From NCBI RefSeq assembly GCF_008107445.1, contig NZ_VSLD01000003.1:186001-250000 (forward strand): DNA of 64,000 nt. Direction: 5' to 3'. The notes below the pieces were generated by a model. That model ran no database searches. It was not told the origin of the DNA and saw only the letters and a list, made by a program, of their open reading frames with translations. Positions within the stretch are counted from its first letter, which is position 1; the number at the start of each line of letters is the position of its first letter. This DNA is from Arthrobacter echini (GTDB lineage: Bacteria; Actinomycetota; Actinomycetes; Actinomycetales; Micrococcaceae). This document shows, piece after piece, positions 53,815 through 62,705 of the stretch. The position numbers were made by a program, and so were the translations under genes.

Positions 53815-55137
53815 ATGACACAGGGATCAGGTGGGGGCGTCGCACGACGCAGAGGTGTGAGGATCGCGGCGGTCTGCACTGCGACGCTCCTCGTGGGGGG
53901 CTGCGTCGGATCCTCCGACACTCAGGTGGGGAGCGACGGCGGCATGTCGTCGTCGTCACCGTCGTCACCGCCGTCAGCGTCGCCGTCCGCACCACAGGCT
54001 CCCTCGACGCCGCCCACGCCTGAGCCCGGGTCGGAATCGCCAGCGCCGCGGCCGGCCGCCGAGTACGCGGTCGACCTCACGCCGGCCGACGCGGCGTCGG
54101 GCGTCAACCCCGCAACCGGAGCCACGGTCGCGGTCTCGGGTGCGACGCTCGAGGCCGTCGAGGTGCGACCGACCTCAGGTGGCACGTCCGTGGCCGGTGA
54201 GCTCTCGGACGATACGGACACCTGGACGACGACGGAGCGCCTCGCCTTCGACACCGAGTACTCGGTCAGCTACAGCGTGCTCGACTCCGCCGGGCAGGCG
54301 CAGCGTGGAGGGTCCACCTTCACGACGGTCGAGCCGGCCAACGAGGCCGACGCCGCGATGTTCCCGCTGGACGGCAGCACGGTCGGCACCGGCCAGCCGC
54401 TGGAGTTCACCTTCAGCGAGCCGGTCACGAACCGGGATGCGGTCGAGAAGGCCATTACCGTCACGAGCACGAGCGGCCAGGAGGGCGCGTTCTACTGGTT
54501 GCCGGACAGGACGGGCAAGGTATCGGACACGGTGGTGCGGTACCGGCCCGAGAGCTTCTGGGCGCCGAACAGCACGATCACCGTCCGCACAGATCTCTTC
54601 GGCGTCGACTTCGGCAACGGCATGATCGGCAACGGGGACACGACGATGACCGTGAAGACGCACAACACACGGCTGGCCGTGGTGGACAACGCCACCAAGA
54701 CCATGAAGGTCTACCTCGACGGCACCCTGGACCGGACGTTCCCGGTGACGCTCGGAACGGATGCGTGGCCGTCCACGGAGGGCTACATGGTCGTGATGGA
54801 GAACTACGGCACCACCCGGTTCACGGCGGAGTCCATCGGACTCCATCCGGGTGACCCGGACTACTACCCGCCGACCGTCGTCAAGCATGCGAGCCGGCTG
54901 AGCAACGGCGGCGCCTTCGTCCACGAGGCGCTGCCCGCGGCGCAGGTGGCCCTGGGCGAGGTGAACGTGTCCCACGGCTGCATCGGCATGTCCCCGGAGG
55001 GGGCCGAGTACTTCTACAGGACCTTCGGTCCGGGCGATGTGGTGGAGATCCTCAACACCGATTACGGGCCCATGTTCGTGGACGACGGCTTCGGCGACTG
55101 GAACGTGTCGTGGGACGAGTGGGTCGGCCAGCCCTAG
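53815..55137 (+). CDS. L,D-transpeptidase lipoprotein with Ig-like domains
   Basis: Exported enzyme forming 3-3 cross-links in peptidoglycan. The 440-residue protein has a lipoprotein-type signal peptide (VGGC, cysteine about residue 30), a Ser/Pro-rich linker, two Ig-like domains (VDLTPADAASGVNPATGATV and AAMFPLDGSTVGTGQPLEFT), and a YkuD catalytic domain. The active-site motif SHGCIGM with the nucleophilic Cys and the upstream HEALP His region are present. This order matches mycobacterial LdtMt enzymes. ATG at 53815 with GGGGGAG 7 nt upstream. Confidence 0.92.
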   Translation: MTQGSGGGVARRRGVRIAAVCTATLLVGGCVGSSDTQVGSDGGMSSSSPSSPPSASPSAPQAPSTPPTPEPGSESPAPRPAAEYAVDLTPADAASGVNPATGATVAVSGATLEAVEVRPTSGGTSVAGELSDDTDTWTTTERLAFDTEYSVSYSVLDSAGQAQRGGSTFTTVEPANEADAAMFPLDGSTVGTGQPLEFTFSEPVTNRDAVEKAITVTSTSGQEGAFYWLPDRTGKVSDTVVRYRPESFWAPNSTITVRTDLFGVDFGNGMIGNGDTTMTVKTHNTRLAVVDNATKTMKVYLDGTLDRTFPVTLGTDAWPSTEGYMVVMENYGTTRFTAESIGLHPGDPDYYPPTVVKHASRLSNGGAFVHEALPAAQVALGEVNVSHGCIGMSPEGAEYFYRTFGPGDVVEILNTDYGPMFVDDGFGDWNVSWDEWVGQP

Positions 55138-55181
55138 GCGGTACATCCCCCGGACGAGCCGCCCGCGGCCGCCGGTACCGC
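55138..55181. terminator. possible convergent terminator
   Basis: GCGGTAC (55138-55144) and GTACCGC (55175-55181) form a 7-bp stem enclosing a G/C-rich inner hairpin, between the convergent L,D-transpeptidase and RDD genes. Confidence 0.35.
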
Positions 55182-55981
55182 TAGGGGTACGGCAGGCGGT
55201 GCATTCTCGCCGCCGTCGCATCGGCGCGCTCACGCTGTCGCCTCAGCGCCGCGTAGTCACGATCCCGGCGCGACGAGATCACGGCCCGCAGGAACTCCTC
55301 GGGAGGCGTGGAGTCCGGCGGCCGGGGGAAGACGTACCGCCCCGCCTCGGTGGCGAGGTCGAGGGACACGGCCTGCCGTGCCCGCGGCGTGAGCTTCGGT
55401 GCCTGGGCGAGGAACTGCGACATCCTGCGGGCCAGCGGATCCGGCAGGCGCCCGATGTCCGCGGTCCCGGACCACTGCTGCAACCCCGGCGGCATGGTGA
55501 CGATCGCCCGCGGTGGTACCACCGTCCGTTCCCGCATCGCATAGGTCCCGGCGAGCAGGTCGCCCAGACGTTTGGACCGCTCGTTGAACAGGGACACCAG
55601 GAACGCGAGCGACCCGGCGAGCAGGTAGATCTCCAGGACCGCCACCAGCGCGCGGATGAAGGCCTGACGGAAGCGCACGGCACCGCCGTCGTCGCGCACT
55701 ATGCGCAGCCCCAGCACGAGGCGCCCCAAGGACTTGCCCCGCGTGAGGGTTTCCACGGTCACCGGCACGACCACCAGCAGCAGGAGCACGACGACGAGCA
55801 GGAGCGCCGTGGTGAGAGCGGTGTCCAGCACTCCGCCGAAGACATTGCCGATCAGGAGCAGCAGGAGGAGCGCCAGCGCCAGCTGGGCAACGATGTCGAT
55901 CATCGCGCCCAGCCCCCGGGCGGCGAACCCTGCCGGTCTGAGCTCGAGGACGACCGCCTCACCGGTGACCACTGGACTCAT
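55181..55981 (-). CDS. RDD family membrane protein
   Basis: A 266-residue membrane protein of unknown biochemical role. RDD-domain features are RPAGFAARGLGAMIDI (Arg and Asp), TRGKSLGRLVLGLRIV, and FNERSKRLGDLLAGTYAM (Arg, Asp). Three membrane helices are followed by a long cytoplasmic C-terminal tail of about 100 residues that is basic and poorly conserved. The ATG at 55981 matches where homologues begin and has GGAGG 3 nt upstream; an ATG at 56020 is the alternative. It is divergent from spoIIM, a conserved pairing in actinobacteria. Confidence 0.85.
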   Translation of the reverse strand: MSPVVTGEAVVLELRPAGFAARGLGAMIDIVAQLALALLLLLLIGNVFGGVLDTALTTALLLVVVLLLLVVVPVTVETLTRGKSLGRLVLGLRIVRDDGGAVRFRQAFIRALVAVLEIYLLAGSLAFLVSLFNERSKRLGDLLAGTYAMRERTVVPPRAIVTMPPGLQQWSGTADIGRLPDPLARRMSQFLAQAPKLTPRARQAVSLDLATEAGRYVFPRPPDSTPPEEFLRAVISSRRDRDYAALRRQRERADATAARMHRLPYP

Positions 55982-56041
55982 GCGCCTCCGTCCGGGTGCT
56001 CGTGGTGCCTCGGCGGTCATGGGACCACCGTCTCGACGCCC

Positions 56042-56047
56042 AGCCTA
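56042..56047 (-). promoter_or_regulatory. -10 element upstream of the RDD gene
   Basis: TAGGCT on the minus strand, 60 bp before the chosen RDD start at 55981, in the divergent gap with spoIIM. Confidence 0.35.
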
Positions 56048-56131
56048 GCTCTGTGCAGCGCCTGTACGGAGCCGTCGCGCCTCGTCCGCCGTGTCCGCCG
56101 GGTCTGCCACAGGTGGTGGGCCCACTGACTA

Positions 56132-56137
56132 TAGGGT
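56132..56137 (+). promoter_or_regulatory. -10 element of a leaderless promoter (spoIIM)
   Basis: TAGGGT ends 6 nt before the ATG at 56144. Confidence 0.5.
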
Positions 56138-56143
56138 TGGGCC

Positions 56144-57136
56144 ATGGACGTGGATGCCTTCATCGAAGTGCACCGCAGGGACTGGCAGCGCCTCGACGAG
56201 CTGGTCAGGCAGCGCAGGCTCTCGGGGCCGGAGTCGGACGAACTGCTCGTGCTGTACCAGCGCGTGTCGACGCACCTGTCGATCATCCGCTCGGTGGACC
56301 CGGAGAGCGCCGTGTCCGGAGCGCTGTCCATGCGCCTGTCCAGGGCCAGGACCCGCTTCACGGGGGCGAGATCGAACGCCATGGAGGACATCGCCCGCTT
56401 CTTCGTGCTGTCCCTGCCGGCCGCCTTCTACCGCATCCGGTGGCTCACCGTCGTCGTCGGCGTGCTGTTCGGCGTCGTGGCGTGGCTCTATGCGGGCTGG
56501 GTCCTGGGCACGCCCGGCGTGATCCGGGCGCTCGGCACCGACGAGGAACTGCGCCAGTACGTGCAGCAGGACTTCGTGGACTACTACTCCGAGAATCCTG
56601 CTGCGTCCTTCGCCGGTCTGGTGTGGACGAACAATGCATGGCTCGCGGTCCAGGCGGTGGCGTTCGGCGTGACCGGTGTGTGGCCGGTCTACATCCTCTA
56701 CCAGAATGCACAGGGGATCGGCCTGGCCGCGGGGATGATGGCGTCCTATGACCGGCTCGACGTCTTCTTCGTCTACATCCTGCCGCACGGCTTCATGGAG
56801 TTGACGGCCATCTTCGTCGCCACGGCTGCCGGCCTGCGGATCTTCTGGGCCTGGGTGGCTCCGGGGCGGCGTCGGCGTTCCGAGGCGCTCGCGCAGGAAG
56901 GGCGCGCACTGATCACCGTGGCACTCGGACTGGTCCTGGTGCTGCTCGTCTCCGGGCTGGTCGAGGGTTTCGTGACGCCGAGTGGGTTGCCTCCCTGGCT
57001 GCGACTGACCATCGGCTTCCTGGTCTTCGCCGGCTACTGGGCCTACACGCTGGTCCTCGGGCGGCGTGCGGTGCTGGCCGGGCACGATGGAGACCTCGAC
57101 CCCGTTGATCGCGGCGACGGCCTCATCACCGCGTAG
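56144..57136 (+). CDS. stage II sporulation protein M family membrane protein
   Basis: A 330-residue integral membrane protein related to SpoIIM; in non-sporulating actinobacteria its role is unknown, possibly in wall remodelling. The N-terminal 90 residues form a helical cytoplasmic domain (MDVDAFIEVHRRDWQRLDEL). Five or so membrane helices follow, with GVTGVWPVYILYQNAQGIGLAAGMM and the family segment ILPHGFMELTAIFVATAAGL. Paired divergently with the RDD gene. The usual neighbours DUF58 and MoxR are not in the window. Confidence 0.87.
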   Translation: MDVDAFIEVHRRDWQRLDELVRQRRLSGPESDELLVLYQRVSTHLSIIRSVDPESAVSGALSMRLSRARTRFTGARSNAMEDIARFFVLSLPAAFYRIRWLTVVVGVLFGVVAWLYAGWVLGTPGVIRALGTDEELRQYVQQDFVDYYSENPAASFAGLVWTNNAWLAVQAVAFGVTGVWPVYILYQNAQGIGLAAGMMASYDRLDVFFVYILPHGFMELTAIFVATAAGLRIFWAWVAPGRRRRSEALAQEGRALITVALGLVLVLLVSGLVEGFVTPSGLPPWLRLTIGFLVFAGYWAYTLVLGRRAVLAGHDGDLDPVDRGDGLITA

Positions 57137-57252
57137 GGCGCCGGCAACACGCGGGCCGGCGCACCCGCCGACGCCGGTCCCGCCGGCGGGTGTCCGGGTA
57201 GTGTCGGGAGGGCCGGAAGCAGAACCGGTGGCACCCAGGAGGAGAAACGGCA

Positions 57253-58317
57253 GTGGCAGACACCGACAGGACCCGTTCGAACGACGCCGGAGTCCCCGCA
57301 GCCGGGGATCCGCGCGTGGACGGGATCGGGGACGCAGCCGCGTCCGACGACACCGCCGCGTCCGACGGCACCGCCACATCAGACGGCACCGCCGCGTCCG
57401 ACGACACCGCCGCATTCGACAGAACCGGGTTCGAAGACACCGGGTCCGCCGACGCAGCCGCATTAAACGGCACCCCCGGGTCCGAGGACACCGCAGGGTG
57501 GACTGCCGCCGGGGACGGCCCGGTCACCGGTCGGAAGGCGGACAGGGACGCGGTGCGCCGCGCCGCGGTCCGCGACCATGCAGTGGCTGCGAAGCCCGCC
57601 TTCCCGCGCTTCCTCCAGGTCGTCGTCGCCCTGTTCTTCCCCGTGATCGTCGTGGCGGCAGCCGTGCGTATCGTCGCGACCTCGTCCTTCCTGTGGTTCG
57701 AGTACCACCGGCCAGGGTTCCCGGCGGATCGCTTCGGATTCTCCCTCGAGGAGCGGATGACCTACGGTTCCTACGCCCTCGACTACGTCCTGAACTTCGC
57801 ACCCCCGCAGTACCTCGGCGGGCTCGTGTCGAGCGACGGGAAGGACCTGTTCCTCGACTCCGAGGTGGGTCACATGGCCGATGTGAAGGGGGTCCTCGGC
57901 GTCGGATTCCTGCTCGGCCTGGTCCTCGCCGTCCTCGCCGTCCTCGCCTGTGTCCATCTGGCGCGACACTACCGCGGCGGCGTCCGGAGGGCCCTCTTCG
58001 CCGGAGCGGTGCTGACCCTGGTCGGGGGAGCCGTCCTCGCCGTCCTGGCCGTCCTGGCCTGGGAGGCGTTCTTCACGCAGGTCCACGCGGTGTTCTTCCC
58101 CGACGGCACGTGGACCTTCCGGGTCGACGACACCCTGATCCGTCTGTTCCCCGAGCAGTTCTGGTCGGACTCGGCACTCACGGTCGGGATCCTCGTGCTC
58201 GGTGCCACCATCCTCACGCTGATCGTCAGCTGGCCCACGAAGGTCCGACGGGAGCGTTCCATCCTGGCGCAGGAGGAGGAATACACCCGCTTCCGCGAGG
58301 CGCTCGAGAACTCCTGA
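57253..58317 (+). CDS. TIGR01906 family integral membrane protein with repeat-rich N-terminus
   Basis: A 354-residue membrane protein of unknown function. The TIGR01906 core begins near residue 115 (FLQVVVALFFPVIVVAAAVRI) and has four membrane helices, with DRFGFSLEERMTYGSYALDYVLN as a conserved extracytoplasmic segment. Residues 20-90 are low-complexity Ala/Thr/Ser/Asp repeats encoded by an 18-bp tandem repeat. That region also holds a TTA leucine codon (57463-57465), rare in this G+C-rich sequence. The GTG at 57253 has AGGAGGAG about 8 nt upstream. It ends 32 bp from convergent pmt. Confidence 0.83.
   Translation: MADTDRTRSNDAGVPAAGDPRVDGIGDAAASDDTAASDGTATSDGTAASDDTAAFDRTGFEDTGSADAAALNGTPGSEDTAGWTAAGDGPVTGRKADRDAVRRAAVRDHAVAAKPAFPRFLQVVVALFFPVIVVAAAVRIVATSSFLWFEYHRPGFPADRFGFSLEERMTYGSYALDYVLNFAPPQYLGGLVSSDGKDLFLDSEVGHMADVKGVLGVGFLLGLVLAVLAVLACVHLARHYRGGVRRALFAGAVLTLVGGAVLAVLAVLAWEAFFTQVHAVFFPDGTWTFRVDDTLIRLFPEQFWSDSALTVGILVLGATILTLIVSWPTKVRRERSILAQEEEYTRFREALENS
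57334..57423 (+). repeat. five-copy imperfect 18-bp tandem repeat in the TIGR01906 gene
   Basis: Units such as ACCGCCGCGTCCGACGAC repeat at 57334, 57352, 57370, 57388 and 57406 in frame, encoding T-A-A-S-D-D/G. Degenerate copies continue to about 57505. Confidence 0.8.
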
Positions 58318-58349
58318 CCCGGACCGACCCCGACCGGCAGCGGAATCGA

Positions 58350-59984
58350 TCAGATCCAGCTCGGCAGCCACATCCGCGAACGCCACTCGTCATAGGGGAT
58401 GATCTCGGCCGTCCAGATCGGCAGGAAGTAGGCCGAGAGGGCCACGGCGGTGGCCAGGAAGAGCCCCACCAGGAGGACGCCGCGTCGACGGCGGTGCCCC
58501 GACGCGTCCGCGCGGCCCAGGACGAGGCCGAGACAGTACACCAGCGAGAGCACCAGGAACGGTTCGAAGGCCACGGCGTAGAAGTAGAAGGTGGTGCGCT
58601 CCGGGTACAGGAACCAGGGCAGGTACCCGGCGGCCACACCGCTGAGGATGCCTGCCGCGCGCCAGTCGCGGCGTCCCACCCAGGCGAAGAGCAGGACGAG
58701 CAGGGACAGCGCCGCGCTCCACCAGATCAGCGGATTGCCGAGCACCGTCACCGCCTGGGAGCAGGCGTCCGCCGCGCAGCCGCCCGGCTTCTCGTAGAAG
58801 AACGACGTCGGCCGTCCCACCACCAGCCAGGACCACGCGCTGGCCTCGTAGGGATGGTCCGAGCCGAGTCCCCGGTGGAAGGTGTAGGCGCTGCGGTGGT
58901 ACTCCGCGAGGGACCGCAGGGCATCCGGCAGCCAGCCCCACGGCGTCGAGGGATTCTGCTCGGCCCAGTGCCGGTCGTAGGCGTCGTCCGACCGGAACCA
59001 GCCGGTCCAGCTTCCCAGGTAGGTCGCGAGTGCCACCGGGACGATGCACACGAACGCCAGGATCCCGTCCCGGACCACGCCACCGACGAACCACCGGTGG
59101 ATGCCGGCGATCCGACGGGCGCTGAGGTCCCAGGCCACGGTCAGCAGGCCGAAGGCCGCGATGAAGGGCAGCGCGGACCACTTGGTGCCCAGCGCCAGGC
59201 CGAGGCAAATCCCGGCCATCAGGCGCCAGGGACGGAAACCCAGGAACGGTCCGTACGCCAGCTGCAGGGCGGAGGGCAGACCGTCGCCCGTTCGTCCGGC
59301 GAGGGCCGAGAGACGGCGGGCGAGGCGGCGCCGGCCGTCGTCGCGGTCCACGAGGAGGGCGGCGAACGCGGCGAGCAGCCAGAAGCTGAGGAAGATGTCG
59401 AGCAGCGAGGTGCGGGATTCGACCAGGTGGTGGCCGTCCACGGCGAGGAGGAGACCGGCCGCGCCACCGAGGGCTGCGGAGCCGAACATGCGCTGCGCCA
59501 CGAGGGCGAGCAGGAGGACCGAGAGCGTCCCGACCACGGCGGCCGAGAAGCGCCAGCCGAAGGCGTTGTCGGAGCCGAACGCCAGCATGCCGAGGGCGAT
59601 CATCCACTTTCCGACCGGCGGATGGACCACGTAGTCGGGGGAGTCCAGCAGCACCTGGGGCCGACCGGCGTTGAACGACTCGTCGGCGTCCTCCGGCCAC
59701 TCGCGCTCGTACCCGGAGAGCAGCAGGGAGTAGGCGTCCTTGACGTAGTACGTCTCGTCGAAGACGAGGGACCCGGGTTCACCCAGCCTCACGAAGCGCA
59801 GGACACCCGCGAGGACGGCCGTCAGGACGGGCAGGATCCAGCGGAGGGAACCACCGCTCGTGGGAGGGCCGAGGAGCCGGGCGCCCAGGGCATCCAGCGC
59901 GAACGCCCGCGCCGGAGCGACGACCCAGGATCCTCTCTGCCCCGGGCTGATCCGTCGGGGCGGGACGGCGGTGTGACTCACCAC
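58350..59984 (-). CDS. dolichyl-phosphate-mannose--protein mannosyltransferase (Pmt)
   Basis: GT39 integral membrane enzyme that O-mannosylates exported proteins using polyprenyl-phosphate mannose. The 544-residue protein has multiple helices and the catalytic-loop motif FDETYYVKDAY with Asp-Glu near residue 77, the VHPPVGKWMIALGM segment, and a C-terminal helical region with FLYPERTTFYFYAVAF. GTG start at 59984. Divergent from rsmI, the same arrangement as Rv1002c-Rv1003. ManC and ManA elsewhere in the window could supply its mannose. Confidence 0.9.
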   Translation of the reverse strand: MVSHTAVPPRRISPGQRGSWVVAPARAFALDALGARLLGPPTSGGSLRWILPVLTAVLAGVLRFVRLGEPGSLVFDETYYVKDAYSLLLSGYEREWPEDADESFNAGRPQVLLDSPDYVVHPPVGKWMIALGMLAFGSDNAFGWRFSAAVVGTLSVLLLALVAQRMFGSAALGGAAGLLLAVDGHHLVESRTSLLDIFLSFWLLAAFAALLVDRDDGRRRLARRLSALAGRTGDGLPSALQLAYGPFLGFRPWRLMAGICLGLALGTKWSALPFIAAFGLLTVAWDLSARRIAGIHRWFVGGVVRDGILAFVCIVPVALATYLGSWTGWFRSDDAYDRHWAEQNPSTPWGWLPDALRSLAEYHRSAYTFHRGLGSDHPYEASAWSWLVVGRPTSFFYEKPGGCAADACSQAVTVLGNPLIWWSAALSLLVLLFAWVGRRDWRAAGILSGVAAGYLPWFLYPERTTFYFYAVAFEPFLVLSLVYCLGLVLGRADASGHRRRRGVLLVGLFLATAVALSAYFLPIWTAEIIPYDEWRSRMWLPSWI

Positions 59985-60047
59985 GTCATGGTACCGGCGC
60001 AGCCCGTCCGGGGACGGCAGGCGCCGCTCCTATCCCGTGTACGGGGC

Positions 60048-60053
60048 TAGGCT
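60048..60053 (+). promoter_or_regulatory. -10 element of a leaderless promoter (rsmI)
   Basis: TAGGCT ends 6 nt before the GTG at 60060. Confidence 0.5.
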
Positions 60054-60059
60054 GGAGCG

Positions 60060-61061
60060 GTGAACCAGCCACTAGCTCCCGCCAGTCCGCCAGGCTCCGC
60101 GGTGGGCGACCCCGTCGATGGCGGGTCCGACACAGCGGACAGCGGTGCAGCAGCTGCGGCCGGGGCGACGCCGGACACCTCCCGCGCAGTGGGCACGGCC
60201 TACCGGGGGACGACCGGGGACGGCAGCGGACGGGGCCGCGTGGTCCTCGCGGCCACTCCCATCGGCAACATGGGCGACGCGACCGAACGCCTGATCGGAC
60301 TCCTGCAGACCGCCGACGTGGTGGCCGCCGAGGACACCCGCCGTCTCCACCGACTGCTCCAGGGGCTGGGGGTGGGTCTGTCCGGTCGGGTCATCAGCTA
60401 CCACGAGCACAACGAGGCGGAGCGGACCCCCGAACTCCTCGATCTCGTCCGGGACGGCGCCACCGTGCTGCTGGTCACCGATGCCGGGATGCCCGCGGTC
60501 TCGGATCCCGGGTACCGCCTCGTCAGGGCCGCCGTCGAGGAGGACCTCGATCTCACCGTGGTGCCCGGGGCCTCTGCCGTTCTGGCGGCCCTGGCCCTGT
60601 CCGGACTCCCGACCGATCGATTCTGCTTCGAGGGCTTCCTGCCCCGCAAGGCGGGCCTGCGGGCCGGTCGGCTCGCCGACCTCGTGTCCGAGCGACGCAC
60701 CATGGTGTTCTTCGAGGCCCCCCATCGCCTCGAGGCGATGCTGCGCTCGCTGCAGCAGGAGTTCGGCTCGGACCGGCAGGCCGCCGTGGCGCGGGAGCTC
60801 ACGAAGGTGCACGAGCAGGTGATCCGCGGCTCCCTCCTCGACCTGCTGCAGTGGGCACAGGATGGCGAGGTCCGCGGCGAGCTCGCCGTCGTCGTCGCCG
60901 GTGCTGCCGACGCCCCACCCACCCGTCCCGAGGACCACGTCTCCGAGGTCACGGTGCTGCTCGACGGCGGTATGCGACTCAAGGACGCCGTGGCCGCAGT
61001 GTCCGCCGAGCGGCGCGTGAGCAAGCGCGAACTCTATGCCGCGGTGATCGCCTCCCGCTGA
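60060..61061 (+). CDS. rsmI: 16S rRNA (cytidine1402-2'-O)-methyltransferase
   Basis: AdoMet-dependent tetrapyrrole-methylase-fold enzyme that 2'-O-methylates C1402 in the decoding centre. The 333-residue protein begins with an unconserved 60-residue Gly/Ala/Thr-rich tail, then VLAATPIGNMGDATERLIG, VAAEDTRRLHRLLQG, and TDAGMPAVSDPGYRLV and VPGASAVLAAL motifs of the family. The GTG start at 60060 is supported by a leaderless -10 element 6 nt upstream; without it, a start nearer residue 55 would fit family length better. Confidence 0.93.
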   Translation: MNQPLAPASPPGSAVGDPVDGGSDTADSGAAAAAGATPDTSRAVGTAYRGTTGDGSGRGRVVLAATPIGNMGDATERLIGLLQTADVVAAEDTRRLHRLLQGLGVGLSGRVISYHEHNEAERTPELLDLVRDGATVLLVTDAGMPAVSDPGYRLVRAAVEEDLDLTVVPGASAVLAALALSGLPTDRFCFEGFLPRKAGLRAGRLADLVSERRTMVFFEAPHRLEAMLRSLQQEFGSDRQAAVARELTKVHEQVIRGSLLDLLQWAQDGEVRGELAVVVAGAADAPPTRPEDHVSEVTVLLDGGMRLKDAVAAVSAERRVSKRELYAAVIASR

Positions 61062-61114
61062 CGCGTGCTGTGCAGCTGTCCAATGAAGGCTGGCCAGTAT
61101 GGTGCATCCTCCAG

Positions 61115-61143
61115 TGGACAGTGTCCGGGCCCGGCGTTAGCGT
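61115..61143 (+). promoter_or_regulatory. promoter of the succinate-semialdehyde dehydrogenase gene
   Basis: TGGACA (61115-61120) and TAGCGT (61138-61143) are 17 nt apart, giving a 45-nt leader. TGGACAG here is one arm of an inverted repeat whose other arm, CTGTCCA, lies at 61076-61082. Confidence 0.6.
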
Positions 61144-61194
61144 GAGCGGGAATGCCCCTCGGGGGCGCCCGGATTGTTCGCGAAGGAGCTCAGA

Positions 61195-62676
61195 ATGGCT
61201 GTCACCATCGACCAGGAGAAGGCACTGCTCAAGAAGGTGCCCACGGGCCTCCTCATCGGCGGCGCATGGCGTCCGGCGTCCTCCGGAGCAACGTTCGACG
61301 TCCAGGATCCGGCGACGGGTCAGACGCTGCTGAGCATTGCTGACGCGACGCCCGAGGACGGCATGGCCGCCCTCGACGCGGCCGTCGCCGCGCAGGCCGG
61401 CTGGGCGGCGACCGCGCCGCGTGAGCGCGGTGAGATCCTGCGGCGCGCCTTCGACCTCGTGACCGCACGGGCGGACGAGTTCGCGCTGCTCATGACGCTC
61501 GAGATGGGCAAGCCGCTAGCCGAGGCGCGCGGAGAGGTGACGTACGGCGCGGAATTCCTGCGCTGGTTCTCCGAGGAGGCCGTACGAGCCTCCGGCCGGT
61601 ACTCGGTGGCGCCGGACGGGAAGTCGCGGTTGCTGGTGAACAAGAAGCCGGTGGGACCCTGCCTGCTCATCACGCCGTGGAACTTCCCACTGGCGATGGC
61701 GACGCGGAAGATCGCACCGGCCATCGCAGCCGGCTGCACCATGGTCCTCAAGCCGGCCGCACTCACGCCGCTGACCAGCGCCCTGTTCGCAGCGGTCCTG
61801 CAGGAAGCAGGTCTGCCGGACGGTGTACTCAATATCGTCACCACCACCACCGCGGGCCGTGTCACGGGTCCGCTGATCGAGGACTCCCGCCTGCGCAAGC
61901 TCTCGTTCACGGGATCGACGCCGATCGGACGCAGCCTGCTCTCGGCGGCCTCGGCCAATGTGCTCCGGACCTCCATGGAGCTCGGCGGCAACGCTCCGTT
62001 CGTCGTGTTCGAGGACGCGGATCTGGATGCCGCCGTGGAGGGCGCGATGCTCGCCAAACTACGCAACATGGGTGAGGCCTGCACCGCCGCGAACCGCTTC
62101 ATCGTCCACGAGTCCGTGGCGGACGACTTCGCCGAGGCCCTCGCCGGACGCATGAGGACCATGACGACGGCGCGCGGCACCGAGGACGAGTCGAAGCTCG
62201 GTCCGCTCATCGACGCGAAGAGCCGCGACAAGGTCCACGAGCTGGTCACGGCGGCCGTGGCCGACGGCGCCCAGGCCGTGACCGGTGGATCGCCCGTCCC
62301 GGGGGAGGGGTACTTCTACGAGGCCACGGTGCTCACGGATGTGGCACCGACGTCGAGGATCCTCCAGGAGGAGATCTTCGGGCCCGTCGCCCCGATCGTC
62401 ACCTTCGCGTCCGAGGACGAGGCCGTGGAACTGGCCAATGACACCGAGTACGGCCTGGTGGCCTACGTGTTCACGCGCGACCTGAATCGGGGCCTGCGGA
62501 TCGGCGAGCGGCTCGAGGTGGGCATGCTGGGCCTGAACGCCGGCGTCATCTCGAATGCGGCGGCTCCCTTCGGCGGGGTCAAGCAGTCGGGCCTGGGCCG
62601 TGAGGGTGGCGCGGAGGGTATTGAGGAGTACCTCTACACGCAGTACGTCGGCATCGCCGATCCGCACGCATCCTGA
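61195..62676 (+). CDS. gabD: NAD(P)-dependent succinate-semialdehyde dehydrogenase
   Basis: Oxidises succinate semialdehyde to succinate, the last step of GABA and related catabolism. The 493-residue protein has the aldehyde dehydrogenase motifs ITPWNFPLAM, LSFTGSTPIGR, MELGGNAPFVVF (catalytic Glu) and GEACTAANRF (catalytic Cys), and PFGGVKQSGLGREGG at the C-terminus. ATG at 61195 with GAAGGAG 7 nt upstream. Other aldehydes are possible substrates; no GABA transaminase gene is in the window. Confidence 0.9.
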   Translation: MAVTIDQEKALLKKVPTGLLIGGAWRPASSGATFDVQDPATGQTLLSIADATPEDGMAALDAAVAAQAGWAATAPRERGEILRRAFDLVTARADEFALLMTLEMGKPLAEARGEVTYGAEFLRWFSEEAVRASGRYSVAPDGKSRLLVNKKPVGPCLLITPWNFPLAMATRKIAPAIAAGCTMVLKPAALTPLTSALFAAVLQEAGLPDGVLNIVTTTTAGRVTGPLIEDSRLRKLSFTGSTPIGRSLLSAASANVLRTSMELGGNAPFVVFEDADLDAAVEGAMLAKLRNMGEACTAANRFIVHESVADDFAEALAGRMRTMTTARGTEDESKLGPLIDAKSRDKVHELVTAAVADGAQAVTGGSPVPGEGYFYEATVLTDVAPTSRILQEEIFGPVAPIVTFASEDEAVELANDTEYGLVAYVFTRDLNRGLRIGERLEVGMLGLNAGVISNAAAPFGGVKQSGLGREGGAEGIEEYLYTQYVGIADPHAS

Positions 62677-62705
62677 CGGCGGCCGGGCCCGTCGTTGCCC
62701 CTGGG

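Noticed and set aside
57334-57505. CRISPR-like array.
   Set aside because: The units are contiguous 18-bp copies inside a coding frame, with no spacers and no cas genes.
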